A stretch of DNA of 64,000 nt from Amoebidium appalachense. Lineage: Eukaryota; Ichthyosporea. Shown here in pieces: positions 46,459-58,974 of this stretch. Where the stretch lies: assembly GCA_963693365.1 (NCBI GenBank), contig CAVNZM010000006.1, positions 4,588,001 to 4,652,000 on the forward strand, given 5' to 3'. The notes below the pieces were generated by a model that saw nothing but the letters and a program-made list of their open reading frames with translations, made no database searches and had not been told where the DNA came from. A program made the translations under genes and the position numbers. The number at the start of each line of letters is the position of its first letter. Positions within the stretch are counted from its first letter, which is position 1.

Positions 46459-47893
46459 ACGGCTTACGTTTGCATGTTTGCGTGCACATTTCAGTGCGTG
46501 TATAAGCACGTGCAACCGTGTTTCTCTCTGCATGTTCTTGGATATGTGCGGGCAGGGGGAGAGAGGGGGGGGGGGGGGGGAGGGGAGGGGGGGGAGGTTG
46601 GGAGGGAAGGAGAAGGGAGGGGAGAGGGATTGAGAAATGGGGGATGGGGTAGGTGGGTGGGTTGGGGGTGGGGTGGGGTTTGGGAATTGGGAGGGGGGGG
46701 GGGGGGGGGGGGGGGGAGGGAAGAAAGGGTAGAAGGCCGTTGCAGAGTACAAAGCTCACAATCACGACCGACCACACCAGGCAGAATTATAAAATAGGAG
46801 CACACACACATATTCTTTCTTTCTTTTTTTTTTTTTTTGGCCCGGCGGCGGGGGGAGGAGGGAGGGAGGAGTGAGGGGTCTGTGGCAAAGGGTTTTGCGG
46901 CTCTATCTCTCTCTTCCTTCTCCTTTATCTCTTTCCTCGTCATTTATATCCCTCTCACTCGCTCCCTTGCTCTCTCACTCCCTCGTCTCCCTTCTCCCCT
47001 CTCTCCCATTTCCAAAACCCTCTGCCACAGACCCCTCTCACCCATTCCCCCCCTCCCCCCCAACTCTCCGCCCCTTCCCCCCCCCCCCCCCCCCCCAAAC
47101 CCCTTTTCCTTGTAATCAAAAGAGATAAAACTCCCTCCCTTCGCCCTACCCACCCATATACCCAGCCATTCCCCAGAAACTCAACCCCCCTCCCCCCCCC
47201 CCTCCAAACACACACACATCCTTCCCCCTCCCCCCCCCCCCTCCCCAAAAAAAACCCGAACTCACAACCCCCTCTGCTCCCCCCTCCCCCTCCCCCCAAC
47301 TCTTTTCTTTTCCCCGTCCTCTAATGAAGCCATCCACCACCTTCTTATAAAACATCGCTTATGAGAACTAGCGGGGACCTACCCAAATGCACTCTCCCTT
47401 CATCGTGGTGGTCCCCGTGCCGCACGTGCGCGTGGCCGTGTGCATGATGATGGTTGGTCAATATTGCATGTATGTCTTTTGCATGTGCATGTTGTGTCGA
47501 CGCTACCTGTCCCCCTTCCTCCCTCTCCTCCGCCACCTCCCCTCTACCTTGCACATGCTGGTCATCATTGCTTCCAACGGTGGTGAGAGAGATCTCCTCG
47601 TGTATAATCCCAACGTCCTCCGCTGCAGAAAACAATGTCTGCACCAATGTTTCGTCATCTATTTCCGTGATTTGTGCCGTTGCAAGTGCAAGAACGAGAA
47701 GCTCTCGCTCCTCTGAAACGGGGGGTAAAGCCTCCAGGATTAAGCCCGGCTCTGCCGGTATATCTGGCAACGCTTCTACCTCTGTTTGTTGGTTCTACTC
47801 GTGGAATGTTACACCATGACCGTGCTGGTCGTGGTAGGATAGCAGAGATGCGAGGTTGCTGAGAAGGGGGCGGGCCTGGCCTTCTTCAGCCAT
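44199..47893 (-). CDS. AVT1-like vacuolar amino-acid transporter, long His-rich N-terminus (3 exons)
   Basis: Predicted 696-residue AAAP-family (SLC32/AVT) transporter, likely H+-coupled and in a vacuolar or lysosomal membrane. Exons in reading order: 47815-47893, 47383-47781, 44199-45811. The large exon carries the family core from about residue 294 (MNMFYGTFNLVNDVFTSSIV) with roughly 11 hydrophobic spans, and DLGKVFGLVGGVSG near the end. The 1.57-kb intron 45812-47382 fits: donor G|GTAGGT, acceptor CACAG, phase 1. The first intron is uncertain: only 33 nt (47782-47814), phase-consistent and containing an in-frame TAG; without it the start is unknown. The N-terminus is His-rich (NHHHAHGHAHVRHGDHHDE and a five-fold EH repeat). 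Paralogue of the 49396 gene. Confidence 0.85.
45431..45464. repeat. Coding hexanucleotide microsatellite (EH repeat)
   Basis: Tandem TTCGTG units on the + strand, read as GAACAC (Glu-His) in the transporter. This is one of the few simple repeats inside an exon. Confidence 0.9.
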
Positions 47894-49395
47894 GGAAGGA
47901 AGAGGAGGGGGCGGGGAGGGAAAGTCACCACGTCTTTATCGTTTCTTGCACTCTGCTAGTATGCTTTTGGCTATGTTTGCTGTACTTTTATCGGGTGTGT
48001 TTTGCGTACTTGTGTGTGTGTTAAAGAGACGTGTATGGTGGAGGTATGTTCTTGCGTGTGCAGATGCGCTTTACGTGTGTGTGTGTGTCTTGTGTGACGG
48101 TGTGGGTGTGTGTGTGTGTTTGCGTGCGTGTGTATGTGTTTCTTCTGTACAGGGTGTAGGTGGGTGAGTAAGCCTTGAATTTGCTTCAGGAACAACAACG
48201 TTACCCTAGTGCCCACCAACTATATAACCTGCAAGCAGACTCGCGCAGTCTATATAGCAACAACAAACAGCCTGTTGACAGCAAGACTCTGTTTTCTCTC
48301 TGTATCTCTGTGAAGCAAACCCGCCGTACGCGTTACCCGCGGCCAGCTCCCGCTCTGCTGGGAAAGCACGTAAGCGGCATATCTAAGGCATGGATTACAA
48401 CTAATAGGAAGAAATTTAACATAAATGATGCGTTGTGACCCAATGAAAATAAATCTATTTTCCTGGAAATCCAATTGGTACGAAGCAGTATCCGATCTGA
48501 AGGTCCGCATGATCCTTGACGTCTAGTAGTAGTACCCCAGCGGCTGTACGTGCAGCGACTGCTGTTGTGGGGTGAGCAGAACCTAAAGAGGATAGACGAT
48601 TGCAGATTAGGAAAAAATTCAACGTATTATGTGTTCATCACTATGTAAGTTATCTAGTCTACTTGATACAGTTTTGTTTCCATGTTGGCGTGCACGGAAC
48701 GCCGCCACCCCGGCTGAGTCCCGCCGCTGACTCCCGCGTGGCGGTAGGCGCGTGAAAACAGCCAATCAGACATCAAGCCACATTATTGACACGCATTCCT
48801 AAGTTAGGGTTTGAAACACGTGTCCCCTCAGCCTCAGCCAGGTGAGATGTATGAGAGAAGGTACGAGTATATAACTTATATAATTTGGTAATAAGCCTCA
48901 GCTTGTTAGGTTTCAGTCTTATTGTACATATAATCTAATGTCTTATGATTCTGAATTCTCGTTTTGCAAGTTAACTACAGAGAAGGGATAAGTTACCTGT
49001 GTGTATCAGCTCTCTCATGACTCAGTACATCTCACTTCACACCCTGTGTGAGATCGGCCGCAGTGCTCAGCCTCAGACCGCAGGTGGACTCAACAAATTT
49101 GCAGAGACGTTTTGCTGGACAGAAACATTGCAGATGATATTGTGCGATTCTTATTGCTTACGTCTTCTACATAGGCACCAGAGGCTAGCATATCCTTACG
49201 TATAGGTTATGCGGCCAGGCGGCTATGAGCATTCAATGCACACCGCCAAGTTTGTTATGAAGACGCCAAGACACAAAAACGCTTGTTGTTTTCCAAGGAA
49301 CATGGCCCGCACACCTCAAAAACACAATTAGCAGTTCTTTTTTCCCCCTCCTCAATCAACCTTTCATAATAACCCCCCGTTATTTTCTCTTCCCT
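47894..49395. promoter_or_regulatory. Divergent region between the two transporter paralogues
   Basis: 1.5 kb between head-to-head start codons. Degenerate (GT)n at 48000-48165; otherwise unique DNA with few repeats. Pyrimidine-rich DNA lies just before the 49396 start. It must contain both promoters; no motif is clear enough to name. Confidence 0.5.
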
Positions 49396-50778
49396 ATGTT
49401 GTCCTTTAACCATGTCTCCGAGCCAGACACCGTGGTTGGGGCTCTATCCGGTCTTGAATTCACCAAGAAAGCGAGCGCAGTAAGAAGCAAGCTACAGGGA
49501 TGGGTGGGCGAGGTCATCACCCTGGCACGGGAGGACAAACCAGTAACCGTTCCCGGAAAAATGAACCTATTTTACGGTGCATTCAACCTGATGAATGACG
49601 TTTTTACCTCGTCCATAGTGTCAGTTCCCTATTTTGTAGTCCTGTGTGGAGTGGCAAACGGGCTGTACCTTCTTTTCTTCCTCGCCGTTTTGGGGCATGC
49701 CATGTTACTGTTTCTTCACCAGTTGACGCTCGAAAGGGGCTATACAAGTCTCTGTGATGCATGCCTTTCGGCGCTCGGCCCTGCTGGATACATTTCGGCC
49801 AGTTTTTCCATCTTCTTGTTCAACTTTGGCGGCTATGTTGGTGCTCTGATGATGCTAATAGACCTTCTACCTACCCTTTTGGCACATTTCGGGCTAATGT
49901 TGGACGGGGCGGTCGTTCTGCTGGTTGCCGTGGTGGCACTATCCCCCCTAGCATTCAAGCGGAATTTGGACGCATTAAATTTTGTGAGTGCCTTTGGTGT
50001 CACTGTCAACATCTACCTCGTTGCCGGGACAATCACCTATGCCGTCGTTGTGCTTTTGACTACATCCAGTCCATTCTCCGAGCGAGGGACACACCTTCAT
50101 TCCGTCTCAGAATCCGCAGTTTCTGAAGGGAATTTTCTCGAGGGCATTGGAGGTTTGGTTTTTCTGTACGCCTGCCATGATTTGGCATATGATGTTTCCA
50201 CTTCGCTAGAAAAACCAACGTTGAAAAGGTACGCAGTGGTTTCTGGAATATCGATGTACCTCCCTTTTGTTCTCCTGGCCACTCTTAGCCTGTTCATGTG
50301 GCTGCTATACGGGGATAGTCTAGAGGCGAACCTGCTGGATAACTTTGCACGGGATAACCTTTTGGCGGTGATTTTGCGCTTGCTGTTGTCTCTGAACATC
50401 ATTTTCAACATACCGTACATGGTGTACATGCCTAGGCAGGGGTTAATCTCGCTCGTTCGCTTTATCACTGACCAGCAAAAAGTTCCTAATTCTCTCTCGT
50501 TTGATGCGCGGTCTAACGCTTTTCACAACACAGCCACTCTACTGCTTTTGGTTATCGGGTATTTTATGGCCATCACAATAACCGATTTGGGAAAGGTTTT
50601 CGGTTTGGTGGGTGGTGTTTCTGGTGTCGCTGTGTCTTCTATTCTTCCTGCTTTGTGCTGGTTACAACTTGGGTCCCCTTTACCATATAACGGTATTGTT
50701 AGGCTAGGGTTATATGCTGTGGTTGTTTTTGGCGTTTCTGTGGCTTCGCTTAGCACTATCAGCTGTTTCTCCTATTAG
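49396..50778 (+). CDS. AVT-like vacuolar amino-acid transporter (single exon)
   Basis: An intact 460-codon frame with no intron. It is an AAAP-family amino-acid transporter, expected in a vacuolar/lysosomal membrane. After a hydrophilic N-terminus of about 55 residues come about 11 hydrophobic spans, the first around 68-90. Strong blocks shared with the 44199-47893 paralogue are MNLFYGAFNLMNDVFTSSIV (56-75), YACHDLAYDVSTSLEK (258-273), LSLNIIFNIPYMVYMPR (331-347) and DLGKVFGLVGGVSG (397-410). It lacks the long His-rich N-terminus of its neighbour, and the neighbour's two introns lie within that extension. The ATG is the first in frame, after a pyrimidine-rich leader. Substrate specificity cannot be read from the sequence. 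Confidence 0.92.
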   Translation: MLSFNHVSEPDTVVGALSGLEFTKKASAVRSKLQGWVGEVITLAREDKPVTVPGKMNLFYGAFNLMNDVFTSSIVSVPYFVVLCGVANGLYLLFFLAVLGHAMLLFLHQLTLERGYTSLCDACLSALGPAGYISASFSIFLFNFGGYVGALMMLIDLLPTLLAHFGLMLDGAVVLLVAVVALSPLAFKRNLDALNFVSAFGVTVNIYLVAGTITYAVVVLLTTSSPFSERGTHLHSVSESAVSEGNFLEGIGGLVFLYACHDLAYDVSTSLEKPTLKRYAVVSGISMYLPFVLLATLSLFMWLLYGDSLEANLLDNFARDNLLAVILRLLLSLNIIFNIPYMVYMPRQGLISLVRFITDQQKVPNSLSFDARSNAFHNTATLLLLVIGYFMAITITDLGKVFGLVGGVSGVAVSSILPALCWLQLGSPLPYNGIVRLGLYAVVVFGVSVASLSTISCFSY

Positions 50779-51251
50779 CTGATAAAATACTTCTCTTACC
50801 ACGACAAAATATGCAATGGTGTATGTGTTTTAAATATTTAGTTATCCTATTATGATTATCGTTTATATATGCACGAATGCAAAAATTATGTCATAACTAA
50901 GGAAATGCATGCACCAGAAATTATATATTGGTTGCGTATGCATGCTAGCGCTAGTGTTGACTGGTGGCAGAGGTTATATATGCAGATAAGTATGAATAAA
51001 TTGCTAATTATTTTGGTATCGTTATGAATTTATGTCTGAAAGAATGCTTTCATTCATCATGTTTGACATTTTTGTTCAGAAAAAGTTAGATAACTGTAGT
51101 CCTGTCTGCTGCAAAGGTAACCAAATGTCAGAGGAAGTGCTATCTCCTCTGATGCAGAAGCCGAAACAAAAATAGATACGAAATACATGAAAACACGTAC
51201 AATGGTGTGCTCTGATCGTCCTCGCTGCCTCCCCCTCCCCCCCCTCCTCCT

Positions 51252-51285
<34 letters not shown>

Positions 51286-51869
51286 TTTTTTTTTCTAGTT
51301 GCTCTTTAGAGTGATTTTGATGTTCGGTGTCTCATGCTCCTCCTCCCCCCCCCCCCCCCCCCCCCCTCTCCATCCGTTGGTGTGTTAAATGTTTGGACAC
51401 CGAGGCAGAGTGCGCAGAGGTGTTATACAAAGCACACACACACACACACACACACACACATGCACGCACGCACACACGTACGCACGTGCCCGCACCGCAT
51501 GCACACGCACACGCACACACGCACACACACACACACAAACGGCCCAGCAGTCGTCCGCACACGCGTGTCTGCACATAAATAAATTCATGCACATACACCC
51601 ATATCAATACATGTGCCCCCCCCCCCCCCTCCCCCCCCCCCCCCCCCCTGCCTCCTTTCCCTCCCTGCCTCCCCTCCCCACGCCTCACCTTCCCTGAACT
51701 TACACACACACAGCCCCCCCCCTCCCCCCTCCCCTCCCAAAACCCCAAACCCAACCAAATTTCCATCTTGAATGGTGGGCCTCCCAGGGCCATGTAACAC
51801 TCCCCTCCCCCCTCCCCCATCCCCTTCCCCCCGCCCCTTCCCCTCCCCCCCTTCGCCTCCTCTCTCCCC

Positions 51870-51921
<52 letters not shown>

Positions 51922-52180
51922 TTAAAACGTTTTGATAAATGTCTCGCCCATCACTGCCGTTTTCATGTGGGTACCAGCCCGACAGGGTATTTTTATATTC
52001 TTTCCAAGATGACAGGGTGAAGGGTATCAAAAGTGAATCTGCGGCTGAAGCGAAAAATGCAACCACGGTTTCTCTTTGTCAAATTACACCCACCCACCCA
52101 CCCTCCCTCCCTAGAGGCCTCTCCCCCCCCCCCCCCCCCCCCCCCAATCACCACCACCATCATCACCACCACTACCACCA
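50779..52180. other. Convergent intergenic region, transporter 2 and F-box gene
   Basis: AT-rich unique DNA to about 51220, then C-tracts (51258-51285, 51342-51366, 51865-51920), a (CA)n region (51434-51540) and unique DNA at 51920-52085. No gene is supported. Confidence 0.6.
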
Positions 52181-53463
52181 TCAGAACTCTTTGGTTGATT
52201 CCAGAAACGTCCCCCCATTGGCTAGCACATGCTTCCTCACCGCCGCCACCCCATCTGTGTCCAGATCGGTGCACGCCCGCAACTCCACATTCCTGAGTTT
52301 ACGTGCCTTGCACAGACATGACAGATCCAGGCCGTCGCAATGCAGGTGGACAAGACGGATGAAGACCAGATTGGTGCAAAACGAAACATGTGTTATGTCT
52401 TCCAGCTTACTGTAATATAGGTGTAGCGTGCGGAGGTGGGTGCATGTGGAGACGGGTGATATGTCTTTCAGTCTCGCAAGGTTCATAGCAAGAAAGGTGA
52501 GTTGTGTGAAACAGCCAAGCGCCGAAATGTCTGTGATGTCGTAGCTAAACCCCACATCGAGGTGCTTGAGCTTAGTGCATGCGGAGAGGAAATCGAGAGA
52601 ACGAACGGTGTCGGGTAGCCCCTGCATCTTAAGCCATGTTAGATTGGTACAAGCAGAAATGCCCGCCACTGCATCATCTTCAAGAGAACCTTGAATGTCC
52701 AGAACCTTCAAATGCGCTGCTGCCGTTTTTAGCATCTTGATGCCGGGCTTCCAGAAGTCGAGCCACACCTTTAATTCATCAAGCGGCCACATGGACATGT
52801 CGTTTGGAAGTTGGCGGCTGGGGGACGTAAGAGACGTGAGGCAGGTCAATGTGGTAAGGGGTTGAAGGCAATTTGGTGTTTTTTTGTGTTGCAAAACCCA
52901 TCGAGAACGTGGAGCTTTCTGAGGGTGGTGCAGTGTGCAAGGGCATGGATCTCTCCGATTGACATCTGAGCCATGAATTGAAACGTGTGGAATTGTTTAA
53001 GCAGAACGAGGGATGATGCACCGATGACGTCCCTATAGTAGGAGCCCACATAGAGTTTGTTGAGGTGGCTAGTAACGCCCAGACGAGAGAGATCCAGTCC
53101 GCGCTTTTCACTCCATGTGCCCTTCGTTTCTGGTTTGGTTGGCGCAAACACGGCAAGAAACTCCAGATGAGGAAACAGCGACAGGAACATGGGTAGATGC
53201 GCATGGTTAGGTTCCTTTTCGTCTATGGAAAGATGGTCACCGTCGAGTTTGATGAAGCGAACTGCCGCCCCCCACACTTGGCCACCACGTTGAATGCTCT
53301 CTTGTGATGTCGAGGTCCTAACTGTAATGGCGTCGAAAATGGGTGTTTTTCTAAGAAGTTTGCACCACCGCTTGGACACCAGCGAGCAGGTGAGGCGGTC
53401 TTGCAGAGAGAGGAAGTTTAAAACATGTTGAAGAAGGTCGTCTATGTCTAAGGGCTTAGCCAT
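52181..53463 (-). CDS. F-box / leucine-rich-repeat protein
   Basis: Likely substrate-recognition subunit of an SCF ubiquitin ligase. The N-terminus (MAKPLDIDDLLQHVLNFLSLQDRLTCSLVSKRW, quoted only to show the pattern LL..VLNFL...D..TCSLVSKRW) is an F-box at about residues 5-42. The C-terminal half has irregular leucine-rich repeats of the form 'ACTNLTWLKMQGL', 'CFTQLTFLAMNL', 'TCTHLRTLHLYY'. The two halves are in different frames. An 80-nt intron at 52818-52897 (GTTTTG...TCCCCCAG) joins exons 52898-53463 and 52181-52817 exactly in frame, giving 400 residues. The alternative is one missing A in the A7 run at 52880-52886, which would keep LRR-like residues (LTTLTCLTSLTS) that the intron model removes. 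An upstream ATG at 53583 is in frame, but an acceptor-like GGTTTAG lies between. Confidence 0.75.
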
Positions 53464-54216
53464 TGTGTGATGCGCTGGAGATGGAGCAGATCTAAACGGA
53501 GATACAGTGGGAAGTTGAAGGAGAACGTTTGTGGCGGAGAGTGATTCTAAACCATAGAAATAAAAGCAGTTAGTGTCACGCATTTAGAAGTAGCATATAG
53601 AGAACGAAGTGTTTGGAATACCCGAAAGAAACCGGCGTAGGGCAGTAGGCTCCGCCCAAGTGCTATGTTTGCAGAATTGTCAAGTTCTCACACCTTGAAC
53701 TGCAAAAGTGCAACAAGTCACTCCATAAGGAATCCTTGGTCGGCAAGGAAATATGACGTCATGATGGGTCATCGCTAGACTTGAACCTCGGTGTACATAT
53801 CGGTTGTTCCACTGCCAGCCTATCAACGCCTGTGACCGTGCAATCATTGAATGTTTTGCTTTCGATACACGCTTATAGAGCTCCCTCCCACCCCTTTCAG
53901 TGTTCTGAATTATGACTTCAGTTTCCCGTTTTTCTTCTTGTGAGATTTCACTCCTCCCGGCACTGCATGGCCGGTGGGCCTCAAGTACTATGCAACAGCG
54001 CTGTCAGCAGGGGAAGGGGCCGGGAGGGGAGGGGGGGTTTTCGAAGGGGAAGGGCGGGGGGAGGATCCGGATGCACGAGCTCGAGAACGTCCGCCCGGGA
54101 TGTGGGGCATGTGCACCGTACAGACTATACACACACACCGTCACGCACATATGTGCATGTGCGCTGCCCGCGCATACAGTGTCACACACTGGCCATGGTT
54201 TTAGACTCAACCACAT

Positions 54217-54259
<43 letters not shown>

Positions 54260-54979
54260 TATATACACACACGATTTATTGTGCCACACCGTACGTGCAC
54301 ACGTGCACATGCGCATGCATGGGCACCGAGGCACCGTGACCTTGAACACACTGCAACCGCACACACCTTGACATGTACACGCCGTATGCGTGTACGTGGC
54401 GCACTAAAGTCTTGGTATGGAAGACTCTGTCCGGCAGAGCTGCATAGGCATCTGCAAACTTGTGGTCTCATAATAAGCCTTGAAGGTAGGGGTACCTTAT
54501 AATCATTGATGAAATCGGAACTAAATTAAATTTATTTAGTCTCACAGTATATTCCTTTGTTTGTTTGTTTTTTAGTTTTTTATATTATCAGATATTGTAT
54601 TTGTATCATGGCACTCAGCCACGCACTTGCGGTACACCGTAAATCAATATAGAGTGATTATGTGCTCGCTATTAGCGCGGCTCTTTTCATCACTAGCAGT
54701 GTCTAAATTTAAAGCTAAATTTGTATACTACGTATACGCATGCTACATGTACTTATATCACACAAATATCTCAACGGTGATATCTGCAATCATATACTTT
54801 CGTAGTAATTGTCGTTTTTAACCAACACCGTTTTGAAGTCTACCTAGGAACATGGATCACATTTGCTCGCTTGCGCATGCAAACATTTTAAGTTAAATGC
54901 CTACAAAAAATACCAGAAATGGATGTGCGGTAATTATCCCCCCCCCCCCCCCCGCCCCTCCCCCCCCCACACACACACC

Positions 54980-55025
<46 letters not shown>

Positions 55026-55087
55026 ATAAACAAAAAAAAATAAAATAAAATAAAAACCACTCCCCACCACCACCACCACCACAAATT

Positions 55088-55146
<59 letters not shown>

Positions 55147-55373
55147 CTCACTTATAATGCAGCAATATTCCGGAAACTAGTAGGTGTAATGTAGTAAGCA
55201 AACGAATTAACTAAACTTTAAAAATAACTCGAAAAACAAATATCAAGTAGTAGTAGAAAGAAGTGACCAAGAAATAGGCACTCCTTCCATGCAACACAGG
55301 CTGCAAACCCAGCGAAACAGAAAACCCTTCCTCCTTACTCCAAATTTTTCTTTAACACGGCTTAAAGACACTC
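53464..55373. other. Intergenic region between F-box and RGS genes
   Basis: Unique DNA with (CA)n at 54218-54255, C-tracts at 54939-54968 and 54981-55015, and (TAA)n. Between 54480 and 54900 the sequence is AT-rich and unique. Short open frames here show no domain. Confidence 0.55.
55088..55145. repeat. (TAA)n trinucleotide repeat
   Basis: About 19 uninterrupted ATA/TAA units; the only long trinucleotide array of this type seen in the window. Confidence 0.95.
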
Positions 55374-56478
55374 CTATTCGTCAGGTGTCAGCAATATAAT
55401 ATTCGACTGGCCGGGTGGGTGCATATCCAAAGTAATATACACAGCCAGGGGGGTCTCAGAAGGAGTGGGTGTCGTGCTTAAAGCACCCCCTACAACCTCG
55501 TCCGATTTGCTGTGGGGCGACAATATGTTCAGCTGGCTCACTTTCTTCCATCCACTAGCAGTGTTTCCCGCCTTTTCTTTAACTTTTTCTTTCGCTCCCT
55601 GCCACTTTCTCTTAACGTCATCTTCCAACTCTTGTATTGATTGAAGCATGTTTGCTCCTATTCCTGGCCCGTTTGGTCCGCGTGTTGCCGTGCATTCGAT
55701 TTTTGCGTAACGGACACATCCGTGGTGACAGACCATACCGCACCCGCTGCATACCTCTCCTGGATCCTCCGATTCGTCCCAGACTGTGTGTGTGTGTGCA
55801 CGTGTGTGTGTGTATGTGTGTGTGTGTGTATGTGTGTGTGTGTGTGTGTGCGTGCGCGCGCGCATGTGTGTGTGTGTGTGTGTGGGTGGGTGGGTGGGTG
55901 TTAGAAAGGAGGGTCTTAAGGGGTTAAAAAGGTTAGAATCAAGCTTTGGAAGGCTATGAAAAATCACAAAAAAATAGGAGCACATTTCCGGACTATAAGC
56001 AAGACCTTTATTCTCTTTCCTTTCCCCGTTTTCTCTTTCTTTGTTGTTCCTTTTTTGTATGTGTGTGTTTGGAGGGGGGGGGGGGGGGGGGGGGAGAGGG
56101 GAGGAGGGGGGAGAAGGGGAGAGGGAGGGGAGGGGGGGGGGGGGGGGGAAGGTGTCTTTTCTACACAGAAGTCATTCCTCCTTCCTCCCCCCTTCACCCC
56201 CCTCCTCCCCCACCCTTCACATGCCCCCCTCCCCTTCCCCCCTTCTCCTATCAAGTTCAAGCCGACCTGATACACATTCTTGGTTGTGTTCTTGCGTTCA
56301 CTTTGTGTGCCCTTTCAGTGTGTGCTTGCAGAGGAGCACTTAAACACAATTGGCTATTGCAATTAGGGGTCCTTGACAGGTACATGTGGCTGGTTTGGTG
56401 GTGGTGGGAAGGTGGGTGGTTTTTTTTTATATCTTTTTCTTTTTCTTTTTGTTTTATTTTATTTTATTTTATTTTTTT

Positions 56479-56521
<43 letters not shown>

Positions 56522-56872
56522 GGGGGGGGGGAGGGGGAGTGGGGAGAGGGGGGAAGCTTCGGATCAGAGGTGGCAGGCTGAAACACTTAGTGGACTGGAA
56601 TGTATATTTAGTAAATAGACTGATGGAAAGGGGGGGAGGTGCCAAGACGGTACGATCAAGATGAAGGGGGGAAGGGGGGGCGCGGGGCTTGGGAGGGGGG
56701 GAGGGGTTGGGGGGAGGGAGGGGGTTGAAGAGAAACGGGAAGGAGGAGGGGGAGGGGGGGGGGGGGGAGGGGGGAAGGGGGGAGGGGGAAAGGGGGGAGG
56801 GATTGGGGGGAGGGAGGGGGGCTTACTGAGCTGGGGACACAATGAGCAGGACCTGGCGTTGTGTTGAATGGG

Positions 56873-56905
<33 letters not shown>

Positions 56906-56920
56906 CGTGCGCGCGCGCGC

Positions 56921-57018
<98 letters not shown>

Positions 57019-57264
57019 TGTGTGTGTGTGCCTGTGTGTGTGTATGTGTGTGTGTGTATGTGTGTGTGTGCGCACACACATTGTACCTAAGTCTGGATGT
57101 GTGCCGTGTGTTATGACGTAGGTGCGAGCAGTAGATTGCATAAGTAAAAGGAGCTCGAAAGAAGGCTGTGTCAGTGTATATTCCCTCAAGTAACATTGCG
57201 AGCCAATGCAGAAGTATTTTTTACTATTTTTATTTTTATTCTGTCTGTCTGTCTGTGTGTGTGT

Positions 57265-57319
<55 letters not shown>

Positions 57320-58012
57320 CTCCATACGCTACACAATAGAACACAGCATTGCTGCTGCTTGTAAACCAAAAAGAAAAATAAGCATAGTTGAACCGGGTTA
57401 GTCTCACTACTGCAGCCATGTATTTGTAGGTGGCAGAGGGAGGGGGAACACTGGGAATAAGGAGATTTCACTTCGAAACCAAAACAAAAAGGGCGGGGAA
57501 GGAGAGAACCGTAGGGGTAGAGGAAGGGAGGATAGGGTGTAGTGTAAGCAACACACAGTATACAGCATAAAGATGCCCACGGGGTGGTGGGGGAAGGGGG
57601 TGTGAGGGGAGAGAATGAGAGAGAGAGAGGGGGGGGGGGGGGGGGGGGGGGGGACAACAGAAGGAAAAGAGGGGGGGGGGGGGGAAAGAGCCGGGGAGGG
57701 GGGAGGAGGGGAGGGAGGGGGCAGCAGGAATGTACGTAGAATCACCTACGTTGGCTTTCCCAGCATGATAGGCACCATTGTGTGTGGATTTGCAAGGGGG
57801 CTGGGGGAAGCCATCGAGTGTGCTGAGGGGGAACCAATGTCGCTGGAGGAGGGGGGTCCAAGTGTTTTGCGTAACGGGGCAGGCAGTCTGTCCACAGCAT
57901 CTCAAATACGTGGTGCTGTGCCTCGCTGAACATGCCTTCGTCTAATACACCCTCGCACTGTGTGTGTGTGCGTGTGTGTGTGTGTGGGTGGTGGGGGGGG
58001 GGGGGGGGGGGT

Positions 58013-58077
<65 letters not shown>

Positions 58078-58539
58078 AGGGGGGTGGGTGTGTGTATAGG
58101 TGGGGGGTGGCGGGGTAGGGGTGGGGGTGGGGTGGGGGGAGGGGAGCAGGGGGAGGGGGAGACGTACATGTGTCTGTGATTGTAGGGAGGGGGGGAAGGG
58201 GGAAGGGTTCGTAGGTGTGTGAGAGTTTGCGGGACTTAGAATGCGCCATAATGTACGTTTGTGTGTGTACGTGCGCGTGCGCGCGCACGCGTGTGTGCGG
58301 CGGAGGTTGAGAGGGAGGGGGGCGGGTGATCCAAAGAGGATCAAGACTGGTCCCCAGGGGAGAAAACATGTCTCTAATATATTGTTTTCGCTTATTTGCC
58401 CTATGCACGCCTACCCTTACAGTTGTTTTGAACTCCTTCACCGTGTGTGTGTGTGTGTGTGCAAACCCTTTGTGCCATGGTGATCCATCTGTAAGCCATA
58501 TAACTCTCTCTCTCTCTCTCTCTTTTTTTTTTTTTTTTT

Positions 58540-58571
<32 letters not shown>

Positions 58572-58974
58572 GGGGGAGCAGGGGGAGGGGGAGACGTACA
58601 TGTGTCTGTGATTGTAGGGAGGGGGGAAGGGGGAAGGGTTCGTAGGTGTGTGAGAGTTTGCGGGACTTAGAATGCGCCATAATGTACGTTTGTGTGTGTA
58701 CGTGCGCGTGCGCGCGCACGCGTGTGTGCGGCGGAGGTTGAGAGGGAGGGGGGCGGGTGATCCAAAGAGGATCAAGACTGGTCCCCAGGGGAGAAAACAT
58801 GTCTCTAATATATTGTTTTCGCTTATTTGCCCTATGCACGCCTACCCTTACAGTTGTTTTGAACTCCTTCACCGTGTGTGTGTGTGTGTGTGCAAACCCT
58901 TTGTGCCATGGTGATCCATCTGTAAGCCATATAACTCTCTCTCTCTCTCTCTCTTTTTTTTTCTTTTCTTTTTT

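Noticed and set aside
54627-54821. 64-codon AT-rich frame
   Set aside because: No domain, signal or conserved context; consistent with chance in AT-rich DNA.
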